Source: RGIG1681 sp045594425 (GTDB lineage Bacteria > Bacillota > Clostridia > Christensenellales > UBA1242). Taken from it: a stretch of 19,989 nt of DNA. The notes under the pieces are model-generated. The model was not told the origin of the DNA. It searched no databases and saw only the letters and a program-made list of their open reading frames with translations. Positions 13,305 through 19,850 of the stretch are shown piece by piece. Position numbers and translations under genes: made by a program. How positions within the stretch are numbered: the first letter of the stretch is position 1; every line of letters starts with the position of its first letter. The stretch is taken from assembly GCA_045594425.1 (NCBI GenBank), contig JAZNYK010000002.1, forward strand, positions 1 to 19,989, read 5' to 3'.

Positions 13305-14608
13305 TGTTCAAAACCCTTGGAAGCGCATTTAAAAATCGCGAATTACGAAAGAGTATGATAATAACACTTTTGTTGCTACTCGTTTATCGTTTAGGTTGCT
13401 TTTTGCCAACTCCAGGACTTTCTAGTGAATTATATGATAGTATTGCTGGTGACGATGTAACAGGTATTTTGAGCGTTCTCAACGCAGTAACCGGTGGGGC
13501 TCTTGCGAGTTCCGCTGTGTTTGCGCTTGGTGTAACACCTTATATCAACGCATCTATCATTGTGCAACTTTTGGCTGTTGCAATCCCTGCTCTTGAAAGA
13601 TTTTCAAAAGAAGGTGACGAAGGCAGACAAAAAATCAATATGATAACAAAAATTACCGCTCTTGTGCTTGCATTGGCTCAAGGTCTTGGTATTGTTTTGG
13701 GTCTTGGTGGCGACTACATTCAACCGATATTCGGTGAAAACTTAAAGTGGCTTACAAGTACTATTATTATCTTAATTTTGATGGCTGGAACTTGCTTTAC
13801 TATGTGGCTTGGTGACAAGATTACAGAGCAAGGCATTGGAAATGGATTATCACTCATTATTTTTGTGGGTATTATCTCAACAGCCGCTCAATCAATTGTT
13901 AACGCAATTAAAAACATTCAATACAGTTTAACTTATCTTTGGGAACTTCTTGGTTTCCTTGGATTAGTATTGTTGATTTTCTTCCTTATCGTATTTGTAG
14001 ATATGTCAGAAAGAAGAATCAACGTTCAATATGCAAAGCAAATTAAGGGAAGAAAGATGTATGGTGGTCAATCTTCATATATTCCTATGAAACTTAATGC
14101 AAGTGGTGTTATGCCAATTATCTTCGCATCTGCTATCATCACATTCCCATCTTTAATCATGTCACTTTTTGGTCTTTCAGCCGAAAGTGGTGGCTTCGCT
14201 GGATTCTGGTTTAAATATCTCGGAACAGGTTCTGTTGTATACAGCATCTTAACAGCACTTTTAATTTTGTTCTTTGCTTATTTCTATGCACAAATTCAAT
14301 TTAACCCATCAGATATAAGTTTGAACATTCAACAACATGGTGGGTTCATCCCAGGTATTCGTCCTGGAAAACCTACAACTGAATATTTGAAAAAGGTATC
14401 TCACAGAATAACACTTTTTGGTGCATTATTCCTTGCATTTATTGCACTTGTGCCATCAGTATTATTCTCAGCAGTAGCCGTTGGCTCTCAAGGTCTTTTA
14501 AACTCATTCACTGCAACCGGTATGCTTATCGTTGTTTCAGTAGCAATGGAATTTAGAGATCAACTTGAAGCACAACTTATGATGAAAAGACACAAAAATA
14601 TCTTATAA
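13304..14608 (+). CDS. secY: Protein translocase subunit SecY
   Basis: SecY of 434 residues, the pore of the Sec translocon, with ten hydrophobic segments expected. Features: N-terminal cytoplasmic helix then TM1 (about 17-36, SMIITLLLLLVYRLGCFLPT); the plug region after it; SSAVFALGVTPYINASIIVQLL (about 68-89, TM2); WLGDKITEQGIGNGLSLIIF (TM4 boundary); the C5 cytoplasmic loop with INVQYAKQIKGRKMYGGQSSYIPMKLNASGVMPIIFAS; and FNPSDISLNIQQHGGFIPGIRPGKPT, the C6 loop near the ribosome contact site. The gene is translationally coupled to rplO and is followed by adk after 49 bases. Confidence 0.98.
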   Translation: MFKTLGSAFKNRELRKSMIITLLLLLVYRLGCFLPTPGLSSELYDSIAGDDVTGILSVLNAVTGGALASSAVFALGVTPYINASIIVQLLAVAIPALERFSKEGDEGRQKINMITKITALVLALAQGLGIVLGLGGDYIQPIFGENLKWLTSTIIILILMAGTCFTMWLGDKITEQGIGNGLSLIIFVGIISTAAQSIVNAIKNIQYSLTYLWELLGFLGLVLLIFFLIVFVDMSERRINVQYAKQIKGRKMYGGQSSYIPMKLNASGVMPIIFASAIITFPSLIMSLFGLSAESGGFAGFWFKYLGTGSVVYSILTALLILFFAYFYAQIQFNPSDISLNIQQHGGFIPGIRPGKPTTEYLKKVSHRITLFGALFLAFIALVPSVLFSAVAVGSQGLLNSFTATGMLIVVSVAMEFRDQLEAQLMMKRHKNIL

Positions 14609-14657
14609 CAACTAGTTCACTAAAAATTTAATATTTTTAAAACAAAAGGAGAAATAT

Positions 14658-15323
14658 ATGAAATTTTTAATGTTTGGTGCTCCAATGGCTGGTAAGGGAA
14701 CCCTAGCAAATATGCTTTCAGAAGACTATGGTCTTCCAACCATCTCAATGGGCGATATCCTTCGTGGCAGCATTGCTCGTGGAGATAAAGAAGGCGTTCT
14801 CGCTAAAAGTTATATGGACCAAGGAAAAATGGTTCCAAACGAAGTTGTATGTGCAATGATTAAAAATAGACTTGCAGAAGATGATGTTCAAGACGGATTC
14901 ATCCTTGATGGATTCCCAAGAACACCAGAACAACTTAAAATCTTTGTTGAAGAAAAAATCACTGACATTGATGTTGTTGTTAGTCTTGAAGTTCCTTATG
15001 AAGCACTTCTTTCAAGAGTTGTTGGAAGAAGAACTTGCAAAGGTTGTGGCTATATTTACAACACAAGTTGGAATTTAGGTTACGAAGTTTGCCCAAAATG
15101 TGGTGGTGAATGGGGAATTAGAAGTGATGACAATGAAGAAACATATAAAACAAGATATGATGTTTATAATCAAGAAACACTTCCAATTTTAGACTACTTC
15201 AAAAAAGAAGGAAAAGTTGTAACTGTTTATGGACAAGATGAACCAGAACAAAGTTATGAGAATATGATATCTGCTTTTGAAAAGAGCGATATTCCTGGTC
15301 TTAAAGAGTTTATCGAAGACTAA
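14658..15323 (+). CDS. adk: Adenylate kinase, zinc-type LID
   Basis: Adenylate kinase (ATP + AMP to 2 ADP) of 221 residues, long form with a LID domain. The P-loop is GAPMAGKGT (7-15), where most bacteria have GxPGAGKGT, so Met replaces the usual Gly at position 10 while the Gly-Lys-Gly-Thr core is intact. AMP-site motif DGFPRT is at 84-89. The LID has four Cys (C127, C130, C145, C148; CKGC and CPKC), the zinc-binding pattern of Gram-positive enzymes. RRT (124-126) is also conserved. AAAGGAG precedes ATG 14658. In most relatives map follows; here it does not. Confidence 0.96.
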   Translation: MKFLMFGAPMAGKGTLANMLSEDYGLPTISMGDILRGSIARGDKEGVLAKSYMDQGKMVPNEVVCAMIKNRLAEDDVQDGFILDGFPRTPEQLKIFVEEKITDIDVVVSLEVPYEALLSRVVGRRTCKGCGYIYNTSWNLGYEVCPKCGGEWGIRSDDNEETYKTRYDVYNQETLPILDYFKKEGKVVTVYGQDEPEQSYENMISAFEKSDIPGLKEFIED

Positions 15324-15434
15324 TAAACAAAACAAATAAACAAAACGAAATCAAAGAGCGGGGTTAGATGGCAAAACCATCTAATCCCAACAAGATTTCT
15401 TTACTATTTGGTGAAGAAATTTATATAGTGATAC
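15324..15434 (+). other. Gap after adk containing a strong stem-loop, no gene
   Basis: No ORF with a ribosome site is visible. A 12-bp stem, GGGGTTAGATGG (15360-15371) with CCATCTAATCCC (15377-15388), one G-T pair and a CAAAA loop, is enclosed by GAAATC (15347-15352) with GATTTC (15394-15399). The T-poor 3' flank (AACAAGATTTC) is not a classic terminator, though the stem is strong enough to pause polymerase or protect the 3' end of the secY-adk message. map, usual at this site, is absent. Confidence 0.6.
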
Positions 15435-15462
15435 TTGACAAAATTGCATAAAAGTTTATAAT
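15435..15462 (+). promoter_or_regulatory. Promoter of the infA-rplQ (alpha) operon
   Basis: TTGACA (15435-15440), a 16-base spacer and TATAAT (15457-15462) are a strong housekeeping promoter. Transcription would start near 15469, about 170 bases before infA. It lets the alpha operon be expressed apart from the S10-spc part. Confidence 0.8.
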
Positions 15463-15572
15463 TAATAAAGGGGTAAAACCCACATTTTTGCGTTGTAAAA
15501 AATTATTAAAGCAAAACTGTTGGTTTTTCTTAAAGTAAATTTTAAATATGCTGAAAATTATGGCTAAAAGTT

Positions 15573-15610
15573 ACAAATCTCAAATGAGAAAAGGGAGATA
15601 ACAAATCTCA
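15573..15610 (+). promoter_or_regulatory. Alternative hairpins in the infA leader
   Basis: A 10-base direct repeat, ACAAATCTCA, occurs at 15573-15582 and 15601-15610. Between them lie TGAGA (15585-15589) and GAGAT (15595-15599), so either copy of TCTCA can pair with either purine segment, but not all at once. The second copy ends 15 bases before the infA ribosome site. The arrangement could be a small translation switch or chance in purine-rich sequence. Confidence 0.3.
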
Positions 15611-15638
15611 CAAAACTGTAAATTTGGAGGCAAAAATC

Positions 15639-15857
15639 TTGAGCAAAGATGATGTAATTGAAACAGAAGGTGTTGTCGTTGAAGCAATGCCTGGTGCAAC
15701 ATTCAAAGTTCAAATTGCTGGCGGACATATTGTCACAGCGTATTTATCAGGAAAACTTTGGAAAAATTTTATCCGTGTTTATGAGGGCGACACGGTGAAA
15801 CTTGAAATTAGCCCATATGATTTAACTCGTGGCAGAATAATCTGGCGTAGTAAATAA
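15639..15857 (+). CDS. infA: Translation initiation factor IF-1
   Basis: IF-1 of 72 residues, the exact usual length when started at the TTG at 15639: MSKDDVIETEGVVVEAMPG, then GGHIVTAYLSGKLWKNFIRV and the signature SPYDLTRGRIIWR at the C terminus. It is an OB-fold protein that blocks the A site of the 30S subunit during initiation. GGAGG (15626-15630) lies 8 bases before the TTG; a further upstream TTG (15624) overlaps this site and is rejected. A TTG start lowers initiation and may limit IF-1 level. Trp residues in KLWKNF and the final IIWRSK differ from the common KM(R)xNF and ITYRYK forms, a mild divergence. Confidence 0.96.
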   Translation: MSKDDVIETEGVVVEAMPGATFKVQIAGGHIVTAYLSGKLWKNFIRVYEGDTVKLEISPYDLTRGRIIWRSK

Positions 15858-15874
15858 ATTCGAGGAGAAAAACA

Positions 15875-15991
15875 ATGAAAGTTAGACCTAGTGTAAAACC
15901 TATGTGTGATGGTTGTAAAGTTATTAAGAGAAACGGTAAAGTTAGAGTCATTTGTAGTAAAAATCCTAAACATAAACAAGTTCAGGGTTAG
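15875..15991 (+). CDS. rpmJ: 50S ribosomal protein L36
   Basis: A 38-residue zinc-ribbon protein starting MKVRPSVKPMCDGCKVIKRN and ending HKQVQG. Zinc ligands are C11, C14, C27 and H33, so this is the zinc-containing paralog. Most L36 proteins of this type have 37 residues; here one residue is inserted in the loop CSKNPKH. L36 helps organise the 23S rRNA near the factor-binding region. GAGGAG (15862-15867) precedes ATG 15875, and infA ends 17 bases upstream. Confidence 0.97.
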   Translation: MKVRPSVKPMCDGCKVIKRNGKVRVICSKNPKHKQVQG

Positions 15992-16000
15992 TTTTCTCTT

Positions 16001-16082
16001 TGGTTTTGTTTATGGAAGATGGTATTTGGGTAAACCAAGTACATTCCAACTTGCTAAATATCATCTTTCATATACAAAACTA
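16001..16082. repeat. Long near-palindrome (82 bases) between rpmJ and rpsM
   Basis: Bases 16001-16029 pair with 16054-16082 over 29 positions with a single T-T mismatch (16010 with 16073) and a few G-T pairs; the loop holds an inner stem CAAGT (16036-16040) with ACTTG (16049-16053). A stem this long is uncommon inside a ribosomal operon. No T run follows, so it is not a plain terminator. It could be an RNase III-type processing site, a regulator, or a small palindromic element of mobile origin. Confidence 0.8.
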
Positions 16083-16089
16083 TTAAAAA

Positions 16090-16131
16090 CACATTCAAAA
16101 GGCGGCAGGAAGAAATTCTTTTTTGAGTGTG
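16090..16131 (+). other. Second hairpin in the rpmJ-rpsM gap
   Basis: CACATTCAAAA (16090-16100) pairs with TTTTGAGTGTG (16121-16131), 11 bp with one G-T pair and a 20-base loop. It begins 7 bases after the long near-palindrome. An AT-rich stretch with TATAAT (16151-16156) and the rpsM ribosome site follow. Confidence 0.6.
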
Positions 16132-16150
16132 AAGCAATTAAATAAATACT

Positions 16151-16156
16151 TATAAT
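16151..16156 (+). promoter_or_regulatory. Possible -10 element upstream of rpsM
   Basis: TATAAT within TTATAATTAATAA, a 13-base string that is identical around the -10 box of the infA promoter (15456-15468). No good -35 box is found at 16-18 bases upstream, so an active promoter is uncertain. Confidence 0.25.
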
Positions 16157-16191
16157 TAATAACAAATTTTTTAATATCTGTGGAGGATAAA

Positions 16192-16581
16192 ATGGCACGT
16201 ATTGGTGGTGTAGATTTACCAAATGAAAAAAGAGTTGAAATTGGCCTTACCTATATTTATGGTATTGGCAGAGTTACTTCTAACAAAGTCTTGGAAGCAA
16301 CTGGAATCAATCCAGACACAAGAGTTAAAGACTTAACAGAAGAACAAATCGGAAAAATCCGTGAATACATGGACAAAAACTTAACAACAGAAGGTGAACT
16401 TCGTAGAGTTGTTAACATGAATATCAAGGCTCTTCAAGAAATTAAGAGTTATCGTGGTCTTAGACACAAAGCAAGTCTTCCTGTTCGTGGACAAAACACA
16501 AAATCAAACGCAAGAACAAGAAAAGGACCAAAGAAAATCGCTACAAAGGCTAAAAAACAAATGCCTGGCAAAAAGAAATAG
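16192..16581 (+). CDS. rpsM: 30S ribosomal protein S13
   Basis: S13 of 129 residues. It starts MARIGGVDLPNEKRVEIGLTYIYG and ends with the basic RGQNTKSNARTRKGPKKIATKAKK tail that reaches the P-site tRNA. S13 forms bridges to the 50S subunit from the 30S head. The start at 16192 follows GGAGG (16182-16186); an in-frame ATG at 16180 precedes that site and is rejected. It follows rpmJ after an unusual 200-base gap holding two hairpins. Confidence 0.98.
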   Translation: MARIGGVDLPNEKRVEIGLTYIYGIGRVTSNKVLEATGINPDTRVKDLTEEQIGKIREYMDKNLTTEGELRRVVNMNIKALQEIKSYRGLRHKASLPVRGQNTKSNARTRKGPKKIATKAKKQMPGKKK

Positions 16582-16600
16582 TTAAGGAAGGATAGAATAA

Positions 16601-17002
16601 ATGGCAGAAAAGAAAACAAAGAAAACTGCAACTAAAAAACGTAAAATTACAACAAGCGTTGATAAGGGTAGAGTTTATATTCAATCTTCTTTCAACAACA
16701 CTATTGTAACAGTTACTGACGCTGCAGGTAATGCACTCGCTGCTTGTTCAGCAGGTGCTCTTGGATATAAAGGTAGCAAAAAAAGCACTCCATTCGCAGC
16801 AGGTCAAGCAGCAGAAAAAGCCGCAAAACTTGCTAAAGAATATGGACTTAAATCAGTCGAAGTATATGTTAAAGGACCTGGCAATGGTAGAGAATCTGCT
16901 GTAAGAAGCCTTGCAGCCGCTGATCTTGAAGTAACAATGATTAGAGACGTTTCACCAATCCCACACAACGGATGCCGTCCACCTAAAGCAAGAAGAATTT
17001 AA
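16601..17002 (+). CDS. rpsK: 30S ribosomal protein S11
   Basis: S11 of 133 residues. After a short Lys/Thr-rich start (3-16) the core reads GRVYIQSSFNNTIVTVTDAAGN, with SKKSTPFAAGQAAEKAAKLAKEYG and the C-terminal PHNGCRPPKARRI. S11 lies on the 30S platform near the mRNA exit and Shine-Dalgarno helix. AAGGAAGG stands upstream of ATG 16601. Length is normal. Confidence 0.98.
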   Translation: MAEKKTKKTATKKRKITTSVDKGRVYIQSSFNNTIVTVTDAAGNALAACSAGALGYKGSKKSTPFAAGQAAEKAAKLAKEYGLKSVEVYVKGPGNGRESAVRSLAAADLEVTMIRDVSPIPHNGCRPPKARRI

Positions 17003-17016
17003 TCGAGGAGAAAACA

Positions 17017-17637
17017 ATGGCAAAATATATTAATGCAGATTGCAGACTTTGCAGAAGAGAAGGCACAAAACTTTTCCTTAAAGGTGAAAGATGCACTTCT
17101 AAAAAGTGTGCAATGGAAAGAAGAGTAGGTGTTCCTGGCGTTCACCCAACAACAAGAAAGAAGCCTAGTGAATATGCAATCCAACTTCGTGAAAAACAAA
17201 AAGTTAAGAGAGCATATGGTTTACTTGAAAAACAATTCCATGGCTATTATGAAGAAGCAACTAGACAAAGAGGTAAGACTGGTGAAGTTATGTTGAGTTT
17301 GCTTGAAAGAAGACTTGACAACGTTTGCTACAGACTTGGCCTTGGCGCTAGCCGTGCTCAAGCAAGACAAATTGTTAACCATACACATATCACAGTTAAT
17401 GGCAAAAAAGTTAACATTCCATCATACCAAGTTAAAGTTGGAGATGTTATTGCAGTTAAAGAAAAGAGCGCAAAGAGCGAACTTTTCGCTGGAATCAAAG
17501 AATCAAGAGTTATTGTTCCAAAGTGGCTTGAATTCGAACCTGCAAAACTTACAGGAAAAGTTATTGCATTACCTGCAAGAGATGATATCGATTTGACAAT
17601 CGCTGAAAACCGTATTATCGAACTTTACTCTAAATAA
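17017..17637 (+). CDS. rpsD: 30S ribosomal protein S4, four-cysteine type
   Basis: S4 of 206 residues. The N-terminal domain has C9, C12, C26 and C31 (CRLC and CTSKKC), the zinc-ligand pattern of the C+ form of S4. The S4 RNA-binding domain covers about 98-160 (RRLDNVCYRLGLGASRAQARQIVNHTHITVNGKKV). S4 is a primary 16S binder and, in several bacteria, controls its own message. GAGGAG precedes ATG 17017. In many Bacillota rpsD is apart from this cluster; here it lies in the alpha operon between rpsK and rpoA. Confidence 0.97.
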   Translation: MAKYINADCRLCRREGTKLFLKGERCTSKKCAMERRVGVPGVHPTTRKKPSEYAIQLREKQKVKRAYGLLEKQFHGYYEEATRQRGKTGEVMLSLLERRLDNVCYRLGLGASRAQARQIVNHTHITVNGKKVNIPSYQVKVGDVIAVKEKSAKSELFAGIKESRVIVPKWLEFEPAKLTGKVIALPARDDIDLTIAENRIIELYSK

Positions 17638-17657
17638 TAATTAATTGGGGGAATTGT

Positions 17658-18611
17658 ATGTTAGAAATCGAAAAACCAAGAATTGAATGTGTTGAAGAAA
17701 AAGGTGGTTCATACGCAAGATTTGTTGTTGAGCCTCTTGAAAAAGGATTTGGTGTTACTATTGGTAACTCACTCCGTAGAATTCTTCTTTCAAGCCTTCC
17801 TGGTTCAGCCGTTACTAATATCAGAATGGCTGGTGTTGAGCACGAATTTATGGCACTTAAAGGTGCAAAAGAAGATGTTACTGAAGTTGTTTTAAACATG
17901 AAAGGACTTGCAGTAAAAATTGATTCTGATGACAAGAATTTTAAAAAGACTTTAAAACTTAAAGCACAAGGACCATGTGTTGTAACTGCAGAAATGATTG
18001 CAGATGATGATGAAGTTCACATTATGAACAAAAATCTTTACATTTGCACATTGGAAGCAGATGGTGTTCTTGATATGGACATCATGGTTGGTCAAGGCAG
18101 AGGATATGTTCCTGCTGATAAAAACAAGGATATGAGTCTTCCAATTGGTTATATTGCAATTGATAGCATTTATACACCTGTTAAACGTGCTAGTTATGTT
18201 GTTGAAAACACTCGTGTAGGTCAAAATACAGACTTTGATAAACTTACACTTGAAGTTACAACAAACGGAACAGTTTCAGCAAAAGAAGTTGTAAGTTTGT
18301 CTGCAAAACTTATGACTGAATATAACGACTTGTTCATTGAACTTGTTGAAAATATGGCTAATACATCAATTTTAGTTAGCCGTGAAGAAGATAAAGTGCA
18401 CAAACTTTTGGTTATGAGCGTTGATGATATGGATTTGTCAGTTCGTTCATTTAACTGCTTGAAACGTGCAGGTATCAATACTGTTGAGGATTTGATTAAG
18501 AAAACCGAAGATGATATGCTTAAAGTTAAAAATCTCGGAAGAAAATCACTTGACGAAGTTATTCACAAACTTGAAAGTCTTGGACTCGGTCTTAAGACTA
18601 ATGAAGATTAA
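17658..18611 (+). CDS. rpoA: DNA-directed RNA polymerase subunit alpha
   Basis: RpoA of 317 residues. The N-terminal assembly domain has GFGVTIGNSLRRILLSSLPGSAVT (about 31-54), the conserved dimer and beta-binding region, and GYIAIDSIYTPVKRASYVVENTRVG. A linker leads to the C-terminal domain (about 252-317): VDDMDLSVRSFNCLKRAGIN, then VKNLGRKSLDEVIHKLESLG. R263 and N266 match the residues that contact UP elements and activators in E. coli (R265, N268). GGGGG stands before ATG 17658. Normal length. Confidence 0.98.
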   Translation: MLEIEKPRIECVEEKGGSYARFVVEPLEKGFGVTIGNSLRRILLSSLPGSAVTNIRMAGVEHEFMALKGAKEDVTEVVLNMKGLAVKIDSDDKNFKKTLKLKAQGPCVVTAEMIADDDEVHIMNKNLYICTLEADGVLDMDIMVGQGRGYVPADKNKDMSLPIGYIAIDSIYTPVKRASYVVENTRVGQNTDFDKLTLEVTTNGTVSAKEVVSLSAKLMTEYNDLFIELVENMANTSILVSREEDKVHKLLVMSVDDMDLSVRSFNCLKRAGINTVEDLIKKTEDDMLKVKNLGRKSLDEVIHKLESLGLGLKTNED

Positions 18612-18622
18612 GGAGAAAGAAT

Positions 18623-19132
18623 ATGGACACAAGAAAATTAGGAAAGCCAACTGACCAAAGACTTGCAATGCTCTCAAACCTTGCAACTGATATTTTGTGG
18701 TACGGCCATATTGAAACAACTTTTGACAGAGCAAAAGCGGCTGCAAGAATCGTTGAAAAAGTTATCACTCTTGCTGTAAACTCATACGAAGATGTTGTAA
18801 CAACTGAAAAAACTACTCTTGACAACAATGGAAAAGAAAAGAAAGTTTCAGTTTCTAAAGATGGTGTTAAAAAACTTAACGCTAGAAGACAAATCATCTC
18901 TATGCTTAAAGACAGACAAGAACACAGAAAGAAAGGCGAAAAACTTGCAGATTTCCAAGCAAGAACACAAGGTATTGAAATGCCTTTAATCGAAAAGATT
19001 TTCGATGATCTTGCTCCAAAATATGCTGAACGCGCAAAAGAAATGGGTCAAAAAGGTGGTTATACCAGAGTTATCAAAACAACAGTTCGTCGTGGTGATA
19101 ATGCTCAAATGGCTCTTGTTGAATTGGTTTAA
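18623..19132 (+). CDS. rplQ: 50S ribosomal protein L17, long form
   Basis: L17 of 169 residues against about 112-130 in most bacteria. Conserved parts are RKLGKPTDQRLAMLSNLATD (4-23), HIETTFDRAKAAARIVEKVITLA (29-51), KLNARRQIISML (84-95) and GGYTRVIKTTVRRGDNAQMALVELV (145-169). Two insertions account for the extra length: about 53-83 (NSYEDVVTTEKTT and a charged stretch) and about 97-120 (DRQEHRKKGEKLADFQAR). Long L17 forms occur in some Clostridia, as far as I recall, so this may be a lineage trait. L17 lies by the exit tunnel. AAGGAG precedes ATG 18623, and a terminator follows. Confidence 0.96.
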   Translation: MDTRKLGKPTDQRLAMLSNLATDILWYGHIETTFDRAKAAARIVEKVITLAVNSYEDVVTTEKTTLDNNGKEKKVSVSKDGVKKLNARRQIISMLKDRQEHRKKGEKLADFQARTQGIEMPLIEKIFDDLAPKYAERAKEMGQKGGYTRVIKTTVRRGDNAQMALVELV

Positions 19133-19141
19133 TTAAAATTT

Positions 19142-19172
19142 AAATCACTGGATATTTCCAGTGATTTTTTAT
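19142..19172 (+). terminator. Intrinsic terminator of the ribosomal protein cluster
   Basis: AAATCACTGGA (19142-19152) and TCCAGTGATTT (19157-19167) form an 11-bp stem with a 4-base loop, followed by T residues. It begins 10 bases after the rplQ stop codon. Confidence 0.92.
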
Positions 19173-19406
19173 TGCAAAAAATATAGGTTAAGTGTCGATT
19201 ATTTGCTGAAAATCTGTTTATTTATAACTAAAACAATTAAAATTTATCAACGAGTAATAAAGTGAAATATTGGTCTTATATGGGCAAAATTTGACGTTAT
19301 TTAAGTAGTAAATATGGTTAATTTAAATATTATGATATGAATTAACAGTATTAAAAATTTTAGTATGAGTATAAAATATAGTTTTCTTAACTAAAACGAA
19401 GTAAAT

Positions 19407-19425
19407 AATTATCAATGCATCGAAG
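19407..19425. repeat. Degenerate repeat copy 1
   Basis: AATTATCAATGCATCGAAG. It shares TTATCAATGCAT and GAA with the other two copies. The core TCAATGCATCGA is one base away from the palindrome TCAATGCATTGA. Confidence 0.55.
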
Positions 19426-19523
19426 TCTTCCAAAATTTTCTATAAATTGTAAAATTGTATAGGGGGGTAGAGTATGTTCAAATTAGTAATATACAATTCA
19501 AAAATTTAAATATATGTAAGCAT

Positions 19524-19556
19524 ATAATCAACCCAAATTTTTATCAATGCATTGAA
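19524..19556. repeat. Degenerate repeat copy 2, with a perfect 12-base palindrome
   Basis: A 33-base segment containing ATAATCAACCCAAA then TTATCAATGCATTGAA; TCAATGCATTGA (19544-19555) is a perfect palindrome. Compared with copy 3 over the same 33 bases, 28 positions are identical. Copy 2 lies 132 bases after copy 1. Confidence 0.65.
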
Positions 19557-19652
19557 TTTTTATATTTTACAAAAATAATAATAATAAAACTTTTTTTAAA
19601 TTTATTTAAAGATTAAGGTGTTTTTCTTTTTTATGTCTTATGTGATAGGTGG

Positions 19653-19686
19653 ATAATGAACCCAAAAAATTATCAATGTATTGAAG
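19653..19686. repeat. Degenerate repeat copy 3, overlapping a 23-codon ORF
   Basis: A segment reading ATAATGAACCCAAA then TTATCAATGTATTGAAG, 129 bases after copy 2. Its ATG (19656-19658) opens a 23-codon ORF (stop at 19725-19727) that starts MNPKNYQCIEDNYYKPY, with AGGTGG (19647-19652) upstream. In copy 2 the same frame reads NPNFYQCIEFLYFTK but the ATG is ATC. The ORF may be a broken gene start or chance. Confidence 0.55.
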
Positions 19687-19828
19687 ATAATTATTATAAG
19701 CCTTATTCTAAATTTACAAAAAATTAAACCTAAAATTTCTCAAAATATTAAAATTTTTAAAAAATCAAAAACCCAAAATCAAACCAAAATTGTGGTTATA
19801 AAAACATAACAAACTAAAAATTAAAATT

Positions 19829-19850
19829 ATAGTTACAAAATCATAACTAT
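19829..19850. repeat. Inverted repeat in the AT-rich end region
   Basis: ATAGTTA (19829-19835) and TAACTAT (19844-19850) are perfect inverted copies around an 8-base spacer. A smaller one, GTTAT (19795-19799) with ATAAC (19806-19810), lies 34 bases upstream. In sequence this AT-rich such matches can arise by chance. Confidence 0.4.

Noticed and set aside
14609..14657. AT-only inverted repeat between secY and adk as a terminator
   Set aside because: AAAAAT/ATTTTT is too weak and too AT-rich; adk has no separate promoter visible, so read-through is expected.
15549..15602. Short ORF in the infA leader (MLKIMAKSYKSQMRKGR)
   Set aside because: No ribosome site precedes either ATG, and it overlaps the alternative hairpins; chance is the simpler view.
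15624..15638. Upstream TTG start for infA
   Set aside because: It overlaps the GGAGG ribosome site, and the start at 15639 gives the exact 72-residue family length.
15906..16145. 79-residue plus-strand ORF overlapping rpmJ
   Set aside because: It is out of frame within rpmJ and then reads through the long hairpin. It has no ribosome site; the hairpin structure is the better explanation of this segment.
19241..19690. DnaA boxes suggested by TTATCAA strings in an AT-rich region
   Set aside because: The strings do not match TTATNCACA, and neither dnaA, dnaN nor rpmH is nearby.
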